Under the pieces are notes generated by a model. That model searched no databases, was not told the origin of the DNA, and saw only the letters and a program-made list of their open reading frames with translations. This document shows, in pieces, positions 9,288-18,030 of a DNA stretch of 59,410 bases. Numbering within the stretch: the stretch's first letter is position 1; each line of letters starts with the position of its first letter. The stretch is taken from the NCBI GenBank assembly GCA_900541795.1, contig UQLC01000014.1, positions 1 through 59,410 on the forward strand, in the 5' to 3' direction. The stretch is from an uncultured Collinsella sp. (lineage in GTDB: Bacteria > Actinomycetota > Coriobacteriia > Coriobacteriales > Coriobacteriaceae). The translations under genes were made by a program, and so were the position numbers.

Positions 9288-9415
9288 GGGCCATCATCAC
9301 GACGCCTTCATTTTGGGGTTTATCTCGCAGGCCAGTAGGTATATCATAACGACGTTTGTTTATATTGCCCGAGCATCTGCGCTGGGCTTTAGGTCGAAAC
9401 CGATAGGAGACACGT

Positions 9416-10222
9416 ATGTCCGGACACTCTAAGTGGGCCACAACCAAGCATCGTAAGGGCGCGCAGGACGCCAAGCGTTCCGCCCTCTTCTCCAAGCTGA
9501 GCCGCAACATCACCGTTGCTGCCCGTCTCGGCGGCGACCCGCTGCCCGAGAACAACGCCAGCCTCGCCGCTGCCGTTGCCAAGGCCAAGGCTCAGTCCAT
9601 GCCCAAGGACAAGATCAAGTCCGCTATCGACAAGGCCTTCGGTTCGGGTGCCGACGCCGCTGTCTACGAGAACATCGTGTACGAGGGCTATGGTCCCGCC
9701 GGTGTCGCCGTCTACGTCGACTGCCTGACCGATAACCGCAACCGCACTGCCGCCGATGTCCGTTCCGCCTTCTCCCACGCTGGCGGCAACCTGGGCACCT
9801 CCGGCTCCGTCGCCTTCCAGTTTGAGCGCAAGGGCCAGATCGTCGTCGCCAAGGAGATTCTGGACGAGAACGCCAAGAAGGAGACCATGATCGCCAACGG
9901 TGCTGCCGGTGACGAGGATGAGTTCATGATGGCTATCGCCGAGGCCGGTGGCGAGGACTACGAGGACGCCGGCGAGGAGTGGATTGTCTGGACTGCTGCT
10001 AACGACGTCATGGCTGTCTCCAAGGCACTCGAGGAGCAGGGCATCCAGGTCAAGGGCTCCGAGACCACCATGGTCCCGACCACCCCGACCGAGGTCTCCG
10101 GTACCGACGCCAAGAAGGTCCAGCGCCTCATCGACCGTCTCGAGGAGCTCGACGACGTCCAGGATGTTTACAGCACCATGGATATGACTGACGAGGTCAT
10201 CGCTGCCCTCGAGGAGGAGTAG
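9416..10222 (+). CDS. YebC/PmpR-family regulator
   Basis: A 268-residue protein with the hallmark N-terminus SGHSKWATTKHRKGAQDAKR and the conserved block SMPKDKIKSAIDKA. YebC-type proteins are described as DNA-binding regulators, and recent literature gives some members a role in relieving ribosome stalling. In this window it is not beside ruvC, ruvA or ruvB, a common arrangement elsewhere. The C-terminal third is acidic. The ATG at 9416 follows ATAGGAG. A clear terminator ends the unit at about 10330. Confidence 0.92.
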   Translation: MSGHSKWATTKHRKGAQDAKRSALFSKLSRNITVAARLGGDPLPENNASLAAAVAKAKAQSMPKDKIKSAIDKAFGSGADAAVYENIVYEGYGPAGVAVYVDCLTDNRNRTAADVRSAFSHAGGNLGTSGSVAFQFERKGQIVVAKEILDENAKKETMIANGAAGDEDEFMMAIAEAGGEDYEDAGEEWIVWTAANDVMAVSKALEEQGIQVKGSETTMVPTTPTEVSGTDAKKVQRLIDRLEELDDVQDVYSTMDMTDEVIAALEEE

Positions 10223-10291
10223 CGCCTGCACGGGTTAAGCCGTGCATATCTGGGCATAATGAAGCGAGCATGCAAGCCTCGTGGAATAGAT

Positions 10292-10334
10292 GAGCCGGAT
10301 CCGCGTGCGTATGGCACCGGACCCGGCTCTTTTA
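10292..10334 (+). terminator. Rho-independent terminator after the yebC-like gene
   Basis: GAGCCGGATCCG (10292-10303) pairs with CGGACCCGGCTC (10318-10329, one mismatch) and is followed by TTTTAT. The TATAAT at 10332-10337 overlapping the tail could also serve as the -10 box for the next operon, though no clear -35 accompanies it. Confidence 0.75.
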
Positions 10335-10387
10335 TAATGATGCGAATCGTTTTGCATTCTGTGGACCGAAACCTGAAGGGAGCGCGC

Positions 10388-10933
10388 GTGCGCGTACTCA
10401 AACGAGCCCTAGCGATCGTGTATCTTGCCGCCGCCATCGTGGCGCTGGGCACGCTTGTCTGCCAGTTCTGGGGACCGTATACGTATCGCTTTATGCTGCT
10501 GTTGCGTGACACCATGCCGCGCATTGTCGTGACGGCATGCGGCGGAGTTGTGGCGATCGGCGTGCTGGTAAGCTTCTTCCGCCTGATGTTTGCTCGTCGC
10601 GAGCCGTCCTGTGTGCATCCGGCGGGGGAGCGCAATATCGAGGTTACGCTCGCGGCGCTTTCTTCGTGCGCCAGGGCTGCTGCCGAGCGCGACGATCGCG
10701 TGATGATCGAGCATGTCGAGGCCCGCGTCCAAGGTTCCGACGATTCGCACGTCCGTTTTAAGGTCGAGGCTATCGCGCTTGACGATAAGGACGTGGCATC
10801 TCTGGCTACCGCGATGCAGCAGCGCATCGAGGAAGCTTGCGACACCATGCTCGGCACGCCGGGTACGACCACGCGCGTCCGTTTTTTGCCGTCCAAGACT
10901 ACCGTCCAGACCGTGGAGGTTTCCGGTGAGTGA
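10388..10933 (+). CDS. amaP: AmaP-like alkaline-shock membrane anchor protein
   Basis: A 181-residue protein with two N-terminal transmembrane helices (about residues 5-27 and 38-60) and a cytoplasmic C-terminal domain that resembles the distantly Asp23-related domain of AmaP. In Gram-positive bacteria AmaP tethers Asp23 to the membrane. The identity rests on topology and position ahead of DUF2273 and Asp23 genes more than on strong motifs. I chose the GTG at 10388 because GAAGGGAG is 5 nt upstream; an earlier in-frame ATG at 10259 lies before the terminator hairpin of the preceding gene. It overlaps the next gene by 8 nt. Confidence 0.75.
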   Translation: MRVLKRALAIVYLAAAIVALGTLVCQFWGPYTYRFMLLLRDTMPRIVVTACGGVVAIGVLVSFFRLMFARREPSCVHPAGERNIEVTLAALSSCARAAAERDDRVMIEHVEARVQGSDDSHVRFKVEAIALDDKDVASLATAMQQRIEEACDTMLGTPGTTTRVRFLPSKTTVQTVEVSGE

Positions 10934-11303
10934 TACCAATCAAGATAAGACCGCTCGTACGCCGCGCCTGACGATTGACCAGAGCGCCACACCGGCGAGC
11001 GAACCTTTTGATTCCAAAGCAGAGGCAACCGAGTTACAAGACGCGGCAGCCGTGGATTTTGACGAGGCTATGGGTCTCATCAAGGGTACGGGCGCTGCCA
11101 TCTGGAGCTATGCTGTGCGTCATCCCAACACCACGCTTGGCGCCGTCGCTGGCTTTATCCTCGCCGTGTTGGTGCTCACACTCGGCCTGTGGGACACGCT
11201 CGTCATCGCATTCTTCGTGCTGATCGGCGCTGTGATCGGCCAAATTCGCGACGGCGAAAACGGGATCGTCAACTTCTTCGGCCGTCTGTTTAGCGGCCGC
11301 TAA
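10926..11303 (+). CDS. DUF2273-family small membrane protein
   Basis: A 125-residue protein. The first 60 residues are hydrophilic. Two adjacent hydrophobic segments follow (about residues 70-105, with NTTLGAVAGFILAVLVLTLG), and the protein ends in DGENGIVNFFGRLFSGR. This matches the small DUF2273 proteins of asp23/gls24 operons, except that this one has an unusually long soluble N-terminus. The start is a GTG at 10926 behind GGAGG, overlapping the amaP-like gene; the overlap suggests translational coupling. Likely role: membrane partner of the Asp23 complex. Confidence 0.8.
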   Translation: MSDTNQDKTARTPRLTIDQSATPASEPFDSKAEATELQDAAAVDFDEAMGLIKGTGAAIWSYAVRHPNTTLGAVAGFILAVLVLTLGLWDTLVIAFFVLIGAVIGQIRDGENGIVNFFGRLFSGR

Positions 11304-11347
11304 TATGTATTCGACTGTCGCATCTGCGGCAGGCATAAGGAGGAACC

Positions 11348-11875
11348 ATGGCTTTTAATACGAAGGTCGATGTGGCCGATACCGAGCTCGAGGCAGACGA
11401 GACCGTCACCGCCGAGGCCGAGGACGTAACGCTCGAGGACGAGGCGCTCGTCGAGGCCGAGTCCGATGCGGACGAGGACAACGAGGAGATGGACGAGGAG
11501 GCGGACGAGTCCGAGGACTCGCTGACCTATTCCAACGGCGTGATCGAGAAGATTGTCGCCATGGCCACCCGCGAGGTGCCGCACGTTCTGGGCATGAAGG
11601 GTAACCTTATGCACTTTGTGCAGGAACAGTTTGGTGCCGAGAATCTGACCAAGGGCGTGACGGTCGAGGTCACCGATGACAATCGCGTGGTCGTCAACAT
11701 CTCCGTCATTATCGAGTACGGCGCCTATGCGCCCGCGATCTTTGACGATGTCAAGGCGCGTGTCACCGAGCGCCTTGCCGCGATGACCGGCCTTGAGGTG
11801 GCGGGCGTCAACCTGCGCATCGAGGATGTCATCACCCCCGAGGAGTACGAGCACCGCACCAGCCAGCACGAGTAA
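11348..11875 (+). CDS. asp23: Asp23/Gls24-family envelope stress protein
   Basis: A 175-residue protein. The first 55 residues are extremely acidic (mostly Glu, Asp and Ala). A typical Asp23 domain follows from about residue 60: NGVIEKIVAMATREVPHVLG, then VTVEVTDDNRVVVNISVIIE, YGAYAPAIFDDVKARV and VAGVNLRIEDV. Family members are abundant cell-envelope-associated proteins induced by alkaline or cell-wall stress. The acidic extension is longer than in many homologues. The ATG at 11348 follows AAGGAGG. It is the last gene of a three-gene operon with the AmaP-like anchor and DUF2273 protein. Confidence 0.9.
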   Translation: MAFNTKVDVADTELEADETVTAEAEDVTLEDEALVEAESDADEDNEEMDEEADESEDSLTYSNGVIEKIVAMATREVPHVLGMKGNLMHFVQEQFGAENLTKGVTVEVTDDNRVVVNISVIIEYGAYAPAIFDDVKARVTERLAAMTGLEVAGVNLRIEDVITPEEYEHRTSQHE

Positions 11876-11925
11876 CCTTCCAAAAAGGGACAGGTTTGTT
11901 TTGGCAGGTTTTATCTGCGAAAACG
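11876..11925 (+). repeat. Post-stop palindrome, copy 3 (50-bp sister of copy 4)
   Basis: It starts on the base after the asp23 stop codon. The palindrome CCTTCCAAAA / TTTTGGCAGG encloses AGGGACAGGTTTG. The following 17 nt are also shared with the copy at 37940-37989; over 50 nt the two differ at three positions. Confidence 0.8.
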
Positions 11926-11928
11926 TTA

Positions 11929-11972
11929 AACGGCCGACCGCGCAAGCAAAAGCGTGGCCGGCCGTTATTTGT
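11929..11972 (+). terminator. Terminator of the asp23 operon
   Basis: AACGGCCG (11929-11936) pairs with CGGCCGTT (11959-11966), followed by ATTTGT. An inner GC..GC pairing extends the stem. Confidence 0.7.
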
Positions 11973-12083
11973 ATGCCTCCCGATGTAGGCATACCGCTCG
12001 TCTAACTAGGGGTTGCAATCGTCGCGTTCCGCGTTACCCTAATGGGCGCATTGTTTCCAAATTGTTAACGAGGAGTTGCCGTA

Positions 12084-13106
12084 ATGCCCGACGAGCACGA
12101 AACAGAAAGCAAGGCATGGGCGATTGAGGCCGCCGCGGCAGAGGCGGCATCGCGTGCTGCCGAGGAGATGCATCGTCCTCCCGTGGTGCCGATGGAGCGC
12201 GTGGTTGATCGCACCGATATCGAGCGCGGCGAGCGTGCCGGTCAAAAGCGCAGCCAGGAGCCGGGCTTTCCGCGCTTTTTTGCCGAGCTCAATATGGGCC
12301 TGATTCTTACGGCCTTCGCCATCGTTGCGTTTAAAACCCCTAATCACTTTGCTTTTGGCGGCACCTCGGGCGTGTCGGTCATTCTGTCCACGCTGTTCCC
12401 GACCCTGCCCGTCGGCGTCTTTATGTGGATTATTAACGCGGTTCTCGTCGTTTTGGGCTTTATCTTTTTGGAGCGCAAGGCAATCCTGTGGAGCGTCTTC
12501 GCCTCGTTTGCGCTGTCCGCCTATGTTTCGCTTTTTGAACTCTTTATCCCGACTGATGTCTCGATGACGGGCGATATGTGGCTCGACCTGTGCTTTGCCG
12601 TCATCTTGCCGGCGCTCGGCAGCGCCATTGTCTTTGATATTGGCGCCTCGACGGGCGGCACGGACATTCTTGCCATGATCCTCAAGCGCCGCACCACGCT
12701 CGAGATTGGCCGCGCCCTGCTCCTGGTCGATATCGGCATCGTGACCATCGCGGCCTTCTTGTATGGCCCGCGTGTCGGTCTGTATTGCGTGCTCGGCCTG
12801 TTTGCCAAGACGCTTGTGGTCGACAAAGCCATCGAGAGCATTCATCTGCGCAAAGTCTGCACGGTCATTTGTTCCGAGCCCCTTAAGGTCGAGGAGTTTA
12901 TCGTCAAGCATCTCAACCGCACAGCGACCATCAGTCGCGGCTACGGTGCCTTCTCGGGCAAGTGCGTGACGGTGATCATGAGCGTGCTGAGCCGTCGCGA
13001 GGCCGTGCAACTACGCCGCTATGCGCGCGAAGTCGATCCGGGTGCCTTTATCACGATCGTCGACAGCTCCGAGATTGTCGGCAAGGGTTTTCGCGGTACG
13101 AACTAA
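12084..13106 (+). CDS. YitT-family membrane protein (DUF161 + DUF2179)
   Basis: A 340-residue protein. An N-terminal hydrophilic, Ala/Glu-rich extension of about 60 residues precedes five or six membrane helices with the YitT motif FGGTSGVSVILSTLFP and ASTGGTDILAMILKRR. The C-terminal soluble DUF2179 domain (about residues 270-335) carries GYGAFSGKCVTVIMSVLSRR and FITIVDSSEIVGKGF. The biochemical role of YitT proteins is not established. The ATG at 12084 follows GAGGAG. It appears to be monocistronic. Confidence 0.88.
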   Translation: MPDEHETESKAWAIEAAAAEAASRAAEEMHRPPVVPMERVVDRTDIERGERAGQKRSQEPGFPRFFAELNMGLILTAFAIVAFKTPNHFAFGGTSGVSVILSTLFPTLPVGVFMWIINAVLVVLGFIFLERKAILWSVFASFALSAYVSLFELFIPTDVSMTGDMWLDLCFAVILPALGSAIVFDIGASTGGTDILAMILKRRTTLEIGRALLLVDIGIVTIAAFLYGPRVGLYCVLGLFAKTLVVDKAIESIHLRKVCTVICSEPLKVEEFIVKHLNRTATISRGYGAFSGKCVTVIMSVLSRREAVQLRRYAREVDPGAFITIVDSSEIVGKGFRGTN

Positions 13107-13256
13107 CGCGGACGTATTCAACGAACCGCCTGCTGGCGCCGTGTACCTTGCAAATCGGTCATCTTTGAGTATTTGAACTCACATTGGGTGATAATGATGC
13201 CAAAGACATCGTTTGCAATCCAGGTGATTCGCTCAAGATACGAAGGGATGATTTCG

Positions 13257-14549
13257 ATGTTCTGCTCGCAGTGTGGTGCCCCTATGGGCGATAACGACAA
13301 GTTCTGCGGCGTGTGTGGTGCTCCTAATGCCGGTGCCGCTGGCCCCGCTCCCCAGGGACAGCCTCAGCCCCAGCAGTTTGTTCCGCAACCGCCCGTGGCG
13401 AATGCGCCAAAGGGCTGTGTGGTTCAGGCGTTCCAGGATATGACCAAGACCCCGGGCGTGCTTCAGCGTGTATGCCAAATCGCGTTTTTGCCGGCGCTGA
13501 TTTGCGTTGTGTCGGTGCTCGTGTTGTTTATTCCCGTTATTGGCGGCATTGCGGCTGCCATCGGCTTTTTGGCAGCTTGCATTGCGAGCGTGTGCGGTTC
13601 CGGCTTTGGCATCGAGTGGGGTCGCGATCTGGCGCTTAAGATCGATGACGGCATGGATCGTCCGCTGATGCGTTCCACGTCGTTTGGTCTCGGAGTCTTT
13701 TCGAGCGTTATTTCGGTCGTGCTCGAGGTTATCGCTGCCATTCCCGTTATCGGTGTAGTGCTTTCGCTGGTGGAGGGCGTGGCGCTTGGTGCCGCAGGCT
13801 CGTACTCCTACTATGGCTCCTATGCGCTCGAGGCTGCGCTGTTCGGTTCGCTCGGCCTGCTTGTCCTGGCGCTGATTGCCTCGGCGATTCTGGGTGTCTT
13901 CTTTAAGATGTTCGCCGACATCGCCGTGATGCACTTTGCGGTGACCGGTCGCGTCGAGAGCGCGTTTTCGCTCGATAAGGTCTGGGCGGCCTTTAAGCAC
14001 AACAAGACCAAGCTGTTCTGCGCTTCGTTCCTTCCCGAGTTTTTGACGGGCCTGGTCGCCAATGTTGTCACATGGATCTTGACGGTCGTCTTTGGCGCCA
14101 TTGCCTCTGTCGGTATGTATAGCTACTACTATCGTCCTACGGGTATTGAGGCAATTGTTACCGGCGGTGGCGTCACGCTCGTGCTGTTCCTGGTGCTGGT
14201 TGCTTTCGTCACCGTATTTCTTACGGTCTTTGGCAAGATGCTCAAGCACCGTGCCGTTGGCTATTGGGTAGCGCGTTATGCAGCTGAATGGGCTGATGAG
14301 GATAAGGATGACGTCCTGACCTTTGTGCTGCCGTTTGAGAAGAAGTCTGCTCCGGCTGGTTTTAGCACCGACGCAGTGCCCGTATCCGATTCCGCTGCGG
14401 CGCCGGCGCCTGCGCCCGAGCCCGAGCCCGAGCCCGCGCCCGAGCCCGTGCCTGAGCCCGACCCCGCGCCCATGTCGGAACCGGAGCCCGAGCCTGCGCC
14501 TGAGCCCGACCCCGCGCCAAGCTCCGACGAGGACCCGCAGGACGAGTAA
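13257..14549 (+). CDS. Zinc-ribbon membrane protein with a Pro-Glu repeat tail
   Basis: A 430-residue protein. It begins with a double CxxC zinc ribbon (FCSQCGAP and FCGVCGAP), a Pro/Gln-rich linker to about residue 45, and then seven or so hydrophobic helices at about residues 75-340. The last 50 residues are tandem Pro-Glu and Pro-Ala units encoded by GC-rich repeats at about 14400-14520. The helices may be a DUF4013-like domain, but I am unsure. The ATG at 13257 has AAGGG 9 nt upstream; the alternatives at 13173 and 13248 are less well placed. Function unknown; a zinc-binding N-terminus suggests protein contacts. Confidence 0.7.
   Translation: MFCSQCGAPMGDNDKFCGVCGAPNAGAAGPAPQGQPQPQQFVPQPPVANAPKGCVVQAFQDMTKTPGVLQRVCQIAFLPALICVVSVLVLFIPVIGGIAAAIGFLAACIASVCGSGFGIEWGRDLALKIDDGMDRPLMRSTSFGLGVFSSVISVVLEVIAAIPVIGVVLSLVEGVALGAAGSYSYYGSYALEAALFGSLGLLVLALIASAILGVFFKMFADIAVMHFAVTGRVESAFSLDKVWAAFKHNKTKLFCASFLPEFLTGLVANVVTWILTVVFGAIASVGMYSYYYRPTGIEAIVTGGGVTLVLFLVLVAFVTVFLTVFGKMLKHRAVGYWVARYAAEWADEDKDDVLTFVLPFEKKSAPAGFSTDAVPVSDSAAAPAPAPEPEPEPAPEPVPEPDPAPMSEPEPEPAPEPDPAPSSDEDPQDE
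14400..14520 (+). repeat. Coding tandem repeat for the Pro-Glu tail
   Basis: Degenerate hexamer units of the GCCCGAGCC type encode alternating Pro-Glu and Pro-Ala. The tract is likely to vary in length between strains. Confidence 0.7.
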
Positions 14550-14607
14550 CCCTGCCACCTGCCATTTGGGGACGGGGTAGAAACGGTAGAAATAGCGCTT
14601 GACAAAT

Positions 14608-14645
14608 AAGCGGGGGCGGACGTGCCGATGCGTCCGCCCCCGCTT
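14608..14645. terminator. Bidirectional terminator between convergent genes
   Basis: AAGCGGGGGCGGACG (14608-14622) pairs perfectly with CGTCCGCCCCCGCTT (14631-14645) around an 8-nt loop. It sits between the zinc-ribbon gene (+) and the M20 gene (-) and can serve both. Confidence 0.85.
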
Positions 14646-14689
14646 TGATATCGCGATGCGGCTATGACTGCGAGATGGTCGTGGATCGA

Positions 14690-16153
14690 CTACTCGTCGT
14701 GCTTCTCCTCGCGGCGAGCGGCGGCACGTGCATCATGGATGCCCTTGATGGCGGCATGGCGCGCCGTGCGGGCATCATGGATAGCATCGCGAGCCTCGGC
14801 GGACGTGGCCTTGGCAGAGCGCAACTTGGCGGCCAAGTCGGGGTTGGTTTCGGCGACCGCGGTGATCGCGGGGCCGTCGAGCTCCTCTTGGGTGGGCTCG
14901 GCCAAAAAGTCGATGGCATACTGGGCGGCCACCATGGAGCCCTTTGCCAGCACAGTCTCGTCGATCTTGTAGAAGCAGGAATGTTGGGCGTACGTGGCGC
15001 CAATCTTGGGGTTGCGCGTACCTACAAAGGCGAGCACGCCCGGTACGCGGCGCAGGTACTCCGAAAAATCCTCGCCCGAAAGTGTGCCGCGGTAATGGCC
15101 TTGGCCGGTGGGGCCCAAGCATTTGATTACTGCCTGGCGGCAGCGCTCGCTCGAGGCGGCATCGTTTTCGACCTTGTAATTGGCGATGGTGTAGTCGGTG
15201 AGCTTTGCCTCGGCGCCCAAGGCGGCCGCGGTATGCTCCACGATGCGGCGCATGAGCTCCGGCATTTCCTCGTGGGTCGAATCGCCGTAGGTGCGCACCG
15301 TGCCGGCGAGGTAGGCCGTGCCGGCGATAACGTTGCGCGCGGTTCCGCCGTGCAGCTCGCCGACGGTAATGACGGCTGGCTCGTAGGGACTGATCTCGCG
15401 CGAAACGATGGTCTGCAGAGCGTTGACGATCTCGGCGGCAACCATAACGGCGTCGTGACCGCGCTGGGGCATGGCACCGTGGCACGAGGTGCCGCGGACG
15501 TCGATGCGGAACCAGTCGGTATTGGCCATGCGCGGTCCGGGCTCGCAGCTCACGGTGCCGGCGTCGACCTCGCTCCAGATGTGCGCGGCGTAGGCGCCAT
15601 CGACGCCGTCGAGCACGCCCGTGCCGATCATGAGTTTCGCGCCCTGGCCGTTTTCCTCACTGGGCTGGAAGACGATGCGGACCTCGCCGTGGATGTCGTC
15701 GGTCATATGGCGCAGGATCTGCAGCGTGCCGAGCATCATGGCGATATGGCAGTCGTGGCCGCAAGCGTGCATGCAGCCCTCGTTGACGCTGGCGAACTCC
15801 TCGCCGGTCTGCTCGGTGACGGGCAGGGCGTCGATGTCGGCGCGCAGCAGGATGCGGCGGCGTGGCGTGCCGTCCTCGCGGTAGGCATCCGGCGCGGTAC
15901 CGCGAAGCGTTGCCACCAAGCCGGTCTTGAGCGGACGCTCGTAGGGGATATTCATGGCGTCGAGCTGGTTGGCGATGTCGGAGGTCGTGCGCTCCTCGGC
16001 AAGGCTCAGCTCCGGGTGCTTATGGAAGTGCCGACGCTGCTTGATGATATAGGGTTCAAACTCGGTAGCGATATCTTTGATGGCTGCGGTGACGTCGTCA
16101 GCCGCGCGAGCCTCGGTCGCCGCCATAATCTGCTGTGCCTTGGTCTTCGTCAT
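14690..16153 (-). CDS. M20-family amidohydrolase/peptidase with a basic C-terminal tail
   Basis: A 487-residue enzyme of the M20D type, a group that hydrolyses N-acyl amino acids, hippurate or indole-acetyl conjugates. Visible landmarks are RRHFHKHPELS near residue 40, LRADIDALPV, the metal-binding block CMHACGHDCH near residue 126 and QPSEENGQGAK near residue 160. A dimerisation or lid domain and FYKIDETVLAKGS follow. The last 65 residues are an Ala/Arg/Asp-rich helical extension with an internal IHDAR repeat, unusual for the family. The ATG at 16153 is preceded by AAGGAG. The divergent neighbour is also an amidohydrolase, but from a different superfamily. Confidence 0.88.
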   Translation of the reverse strand: MTKTKAQQIMAATEARAADDVTAAIKDIATEFEPYIIKQRRHFHKHPELSLAEERTTSDIANQLDAMNIPYERPLKTGLVATLRGTAPDAYREDGTPRRRILLRADIDALPVTEQTGEEFASVNEGCMHACGHDCHIAMMLGTLQILRHMTDDIHGEVRIVFQPSEENGQGAKLMIGTGVLDGVDGAYAAHIWSEVDAGTVSCEPGPRMANTDWFRIDVRGTSCHGAMPQRGHDAVMVAAEIVNALQTIVSREISPYEPAVITVGELHGGTARNVIAGTAYLAGTVRTYGDSTHEEMPELMRRIVEHTAAALGAEAKLTDYTIANYKVENDAASSERCRQAVIKCLGPTGQGHYRGTLSGEDFSEYLRRVPGVLAFVGTRNPKIGATYAQHSCFYKIDETVLAKGSMVAAQYAIDFLAEPTQEELDGPAITAVAETNPDLAAKLRSAKATSAEARDAIHDARTARHAAIKGIHDARAAARREEKHDE

Positions 16154-16321
16154 GGTCGATTTGCTCCTTGCTGGGTTGATCGCAAAATCGTACAGGCTCT
16201 CTCCAGTATGCCACCTGCCGCTAGGGCTGGTAAAGTTGCCGTTTGCCGCTTGGGGTTTTGTTACAAGGGCGGGGGAGTACACTCGGGGGTGTTGAATTTC
16301 CTGCCAGAGATGGGGATGCCC

Positions 16322-17959
16322 ATGCAACATATCGATCGGATTATCCGCTCCAAGAACGTCTTTACCGCGCAAGACGGCATCGATACCGCCCGCGAGCTGG
16401 CGATTGCCATCGCAGGCGACCGTATCGTCGCAGTCGGAGCGCCCGATGACGTGATCGCCGCCGCTCCTGCCGCCACGTCGGTTATCGACTACGGCGAGCA
16501 GTTTGTCTGCCCCGGTTTCCATGACGCTCATCTGCACTTCTTCCATACCTCGGTCGGTTCCTCGCCGTACATGCTCATGGATATGGGCACGTCCGAGGCA
16601 GCGCTGGTGCAGCACGCGCTCGAGTTTTCTCAGGATCTGCCCGGCGACGCTTGGGTCGTAACGCAGGGCTGGCGTGATTACCGCTGGGATCCGCCCGAGC
16701 ATCCAACCAAGGCGTCGCTCGATGCGGCATTCCCCGATCGTCCCTGCGTTATGTATTCGGGCGACGGGCACACGCTTTGGCTCAACAGCCGTGCACTCGA
16801 GGCGCTCGGCGTCACGCGCGACAGCGAGCCGCCGGCGGGCGGCAGCTACGACAAGGACGCAAACGGCGAGCTCACGGGCATTGCTCACGAGGCGGCCGCC
16901 ATGCAGCTGCTACCGCGCTGCCTTGAGTGGCTGGGGGAGGATCGCATTGCAAGCGCTTACTCCGATCAAATGAGGCGTATGGCCGAGCAGGGCATCACCT
17001 CGATCTGCGATATGTCGCTCATGCCCATGCCGGGCTGCGACTTCATCCGCGACGATGTTTACGACAAACTGCAGGCAGCCGGCAAGCTGGGCATCCGCGC
17101 CCATCTGTTTCCCACGCTGCTGGATGACCAATCGCGCTTGGAAGAGCTGCAGACCCGCTACACGAACAACGCACTGCTCTCGGCGCCAGGCTTTAAGCAG
17201 TTCTTCGACGGCGTGTCGAGCGAACACACGGCGTATCTCACCGAGCCCTATACCAATCCGCGCTTCCCGGGCGACCAGGGCCGTCTGACGGTTCCCGCCG
17301 AGCGCATGCGCAAGCTAGTTCTGGCGGCCGCGGAGCGCGGCCACACCGTGCGCATCCACGTCATCGGTGACGGTGCGATTCATGCCGCGCTGGATATCTT
17401 TGAGGAGGCCGCCGAACTGTACGGCCTGCCCCAGCACGGTCATAACACGCTCGAGCATCTGGAGAACTTCTTGCCCGAGGACATCGATCGTCTACGCAAG
17501 CTTAACGTCGTTGCCTCGAGCCAGCCCTGTCACATTACACTCGACCCGGGCGGCCCCGAGCGCGATCTGGGCCTGGAGCGCAGCCGCATCATGTGGCCGT
17601 TTGCGACCTATAAGCAGCGCGGCATTCGCCAAGCCTTCGGTACCGACAGCCCTATCACAGCTGTTACCAGCATGAACGTGCTCTACACGGCTATCACGCG
17701 CCAGGACCCCAAAAGCCACTGGCCCGAGGGCGGCTGGTTGCCGAGCGAGCGCATCGATGCAGCAACAGCCCTGCGCAACTACACCCTGGGCAGCGCCTAT
17801 GCAGCGGGTGACGAGCAAAACCTCGGCAGCTTGGAGCCCGGCAAGTATGCCGACCTTGTAGTCCTGGACCAAAACCCGCTCACTGTCGATCCACAAGAGC
17901 TCCAGGCTACCAAGGTTCAGGCCACCTACCTGGCAGGTAACTTGATTTACGAGCGCTAA
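16322..17959 (+). CDS. Amidohydrolase-3 family metal-dependent hydrolase (YtcJ-like)
   Basis: A 545-residue TIM-barrel amidohydrolase. The N-terminal beta-sandwich is followed by the metal motif GFHDAHLHFF near residue 70. A later VRIHVIGDGAIH and the C-terminal FGTDSPIT supply further ligands, and the end (GSLEPGKYADLVVLDQNPL) is typical. Substrates in this family are mostly unknown cyclic or N-acyl amides. The start is uncertain: in-frame ATGs occur at 16310, 16316 and 16322, and I prefer the last, with GGGG 6 nt upstream. The 168-nt gap to the divergent M20 gene must hold both promoters. A terminator follows the stop codon. Confidence 0.85.
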   Translation: MQHIDRIIRSKNVFTAQDGIDTARELAIAIAGDRIVAVGAPDDVIAAAPAATSVIDYGEQFVCPGFHDAHLHFFHTSVGSSPYMLMDMGTSEAALVQHALEFSQDLPGDAWVVTQGWRDYRWDPPEHPTKASLDAAFPDRPCVMYSGDGHTLWLNSRALEALGVTRDSEPPAGGSYDKDANGELTGIAHEAAAMQLLPRCLEWLGEDRIASAYSDQMRRMAEQGITSICDMSLMPMPGCDFIRDDVYDKLQAAGKLGIRAHLFPTLLDDQSRLEELQTRYTNNALLSAPGFKQFFDGVSSEHTAYLTEPYTNPRFPGDQGRLTVPAERMRKLVLAAAERGHTVRIHVIGDGAIHAALDIFEEAAELYGLPQHGHNTLEHLENFLPEDIDRLRKLNVVASSQPCHITLDPGGPERDLGLERSRIMWPFATYKQRGIRQAFGTDSPITAVTSMNVLYTAITRQDPKSHWPEGGWLPSERIDAATALRNYTLGSAYAAGDEQNLGSLEPGKYADLVVLDQNPLTVDPQELQATKVQATYLAGNLIYER

Positions 17960-17981
17960 GTATTCATGCCGTACCGTTAAG

Positions 17982-18030
17982 CGCGGCTCGGGCAGCCAAT
18001 TTTGGGATAACGCTCGAGCCGCGTTTGTTT
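17982..18030 (+). terminator. Terminator after the amidohydrolase-3 gene
   Basis: CGCGGCTCG (17982-17990) pairs with CGAGCCGCG (18015-18023), followed by TTTGTTTG. Confidence 0.7.

Noticed and set aside
14400..14520. Tandem repeats considered as a CRISPR array
   Set aside because: Units are hexamers in coding frame without unique spacers.
14645..16321. Long in-frame extension upstream of the amidohydrolase-3 gene
   Set aside because: It runs antisense through the whole M20 gene; the true start is near 16322.
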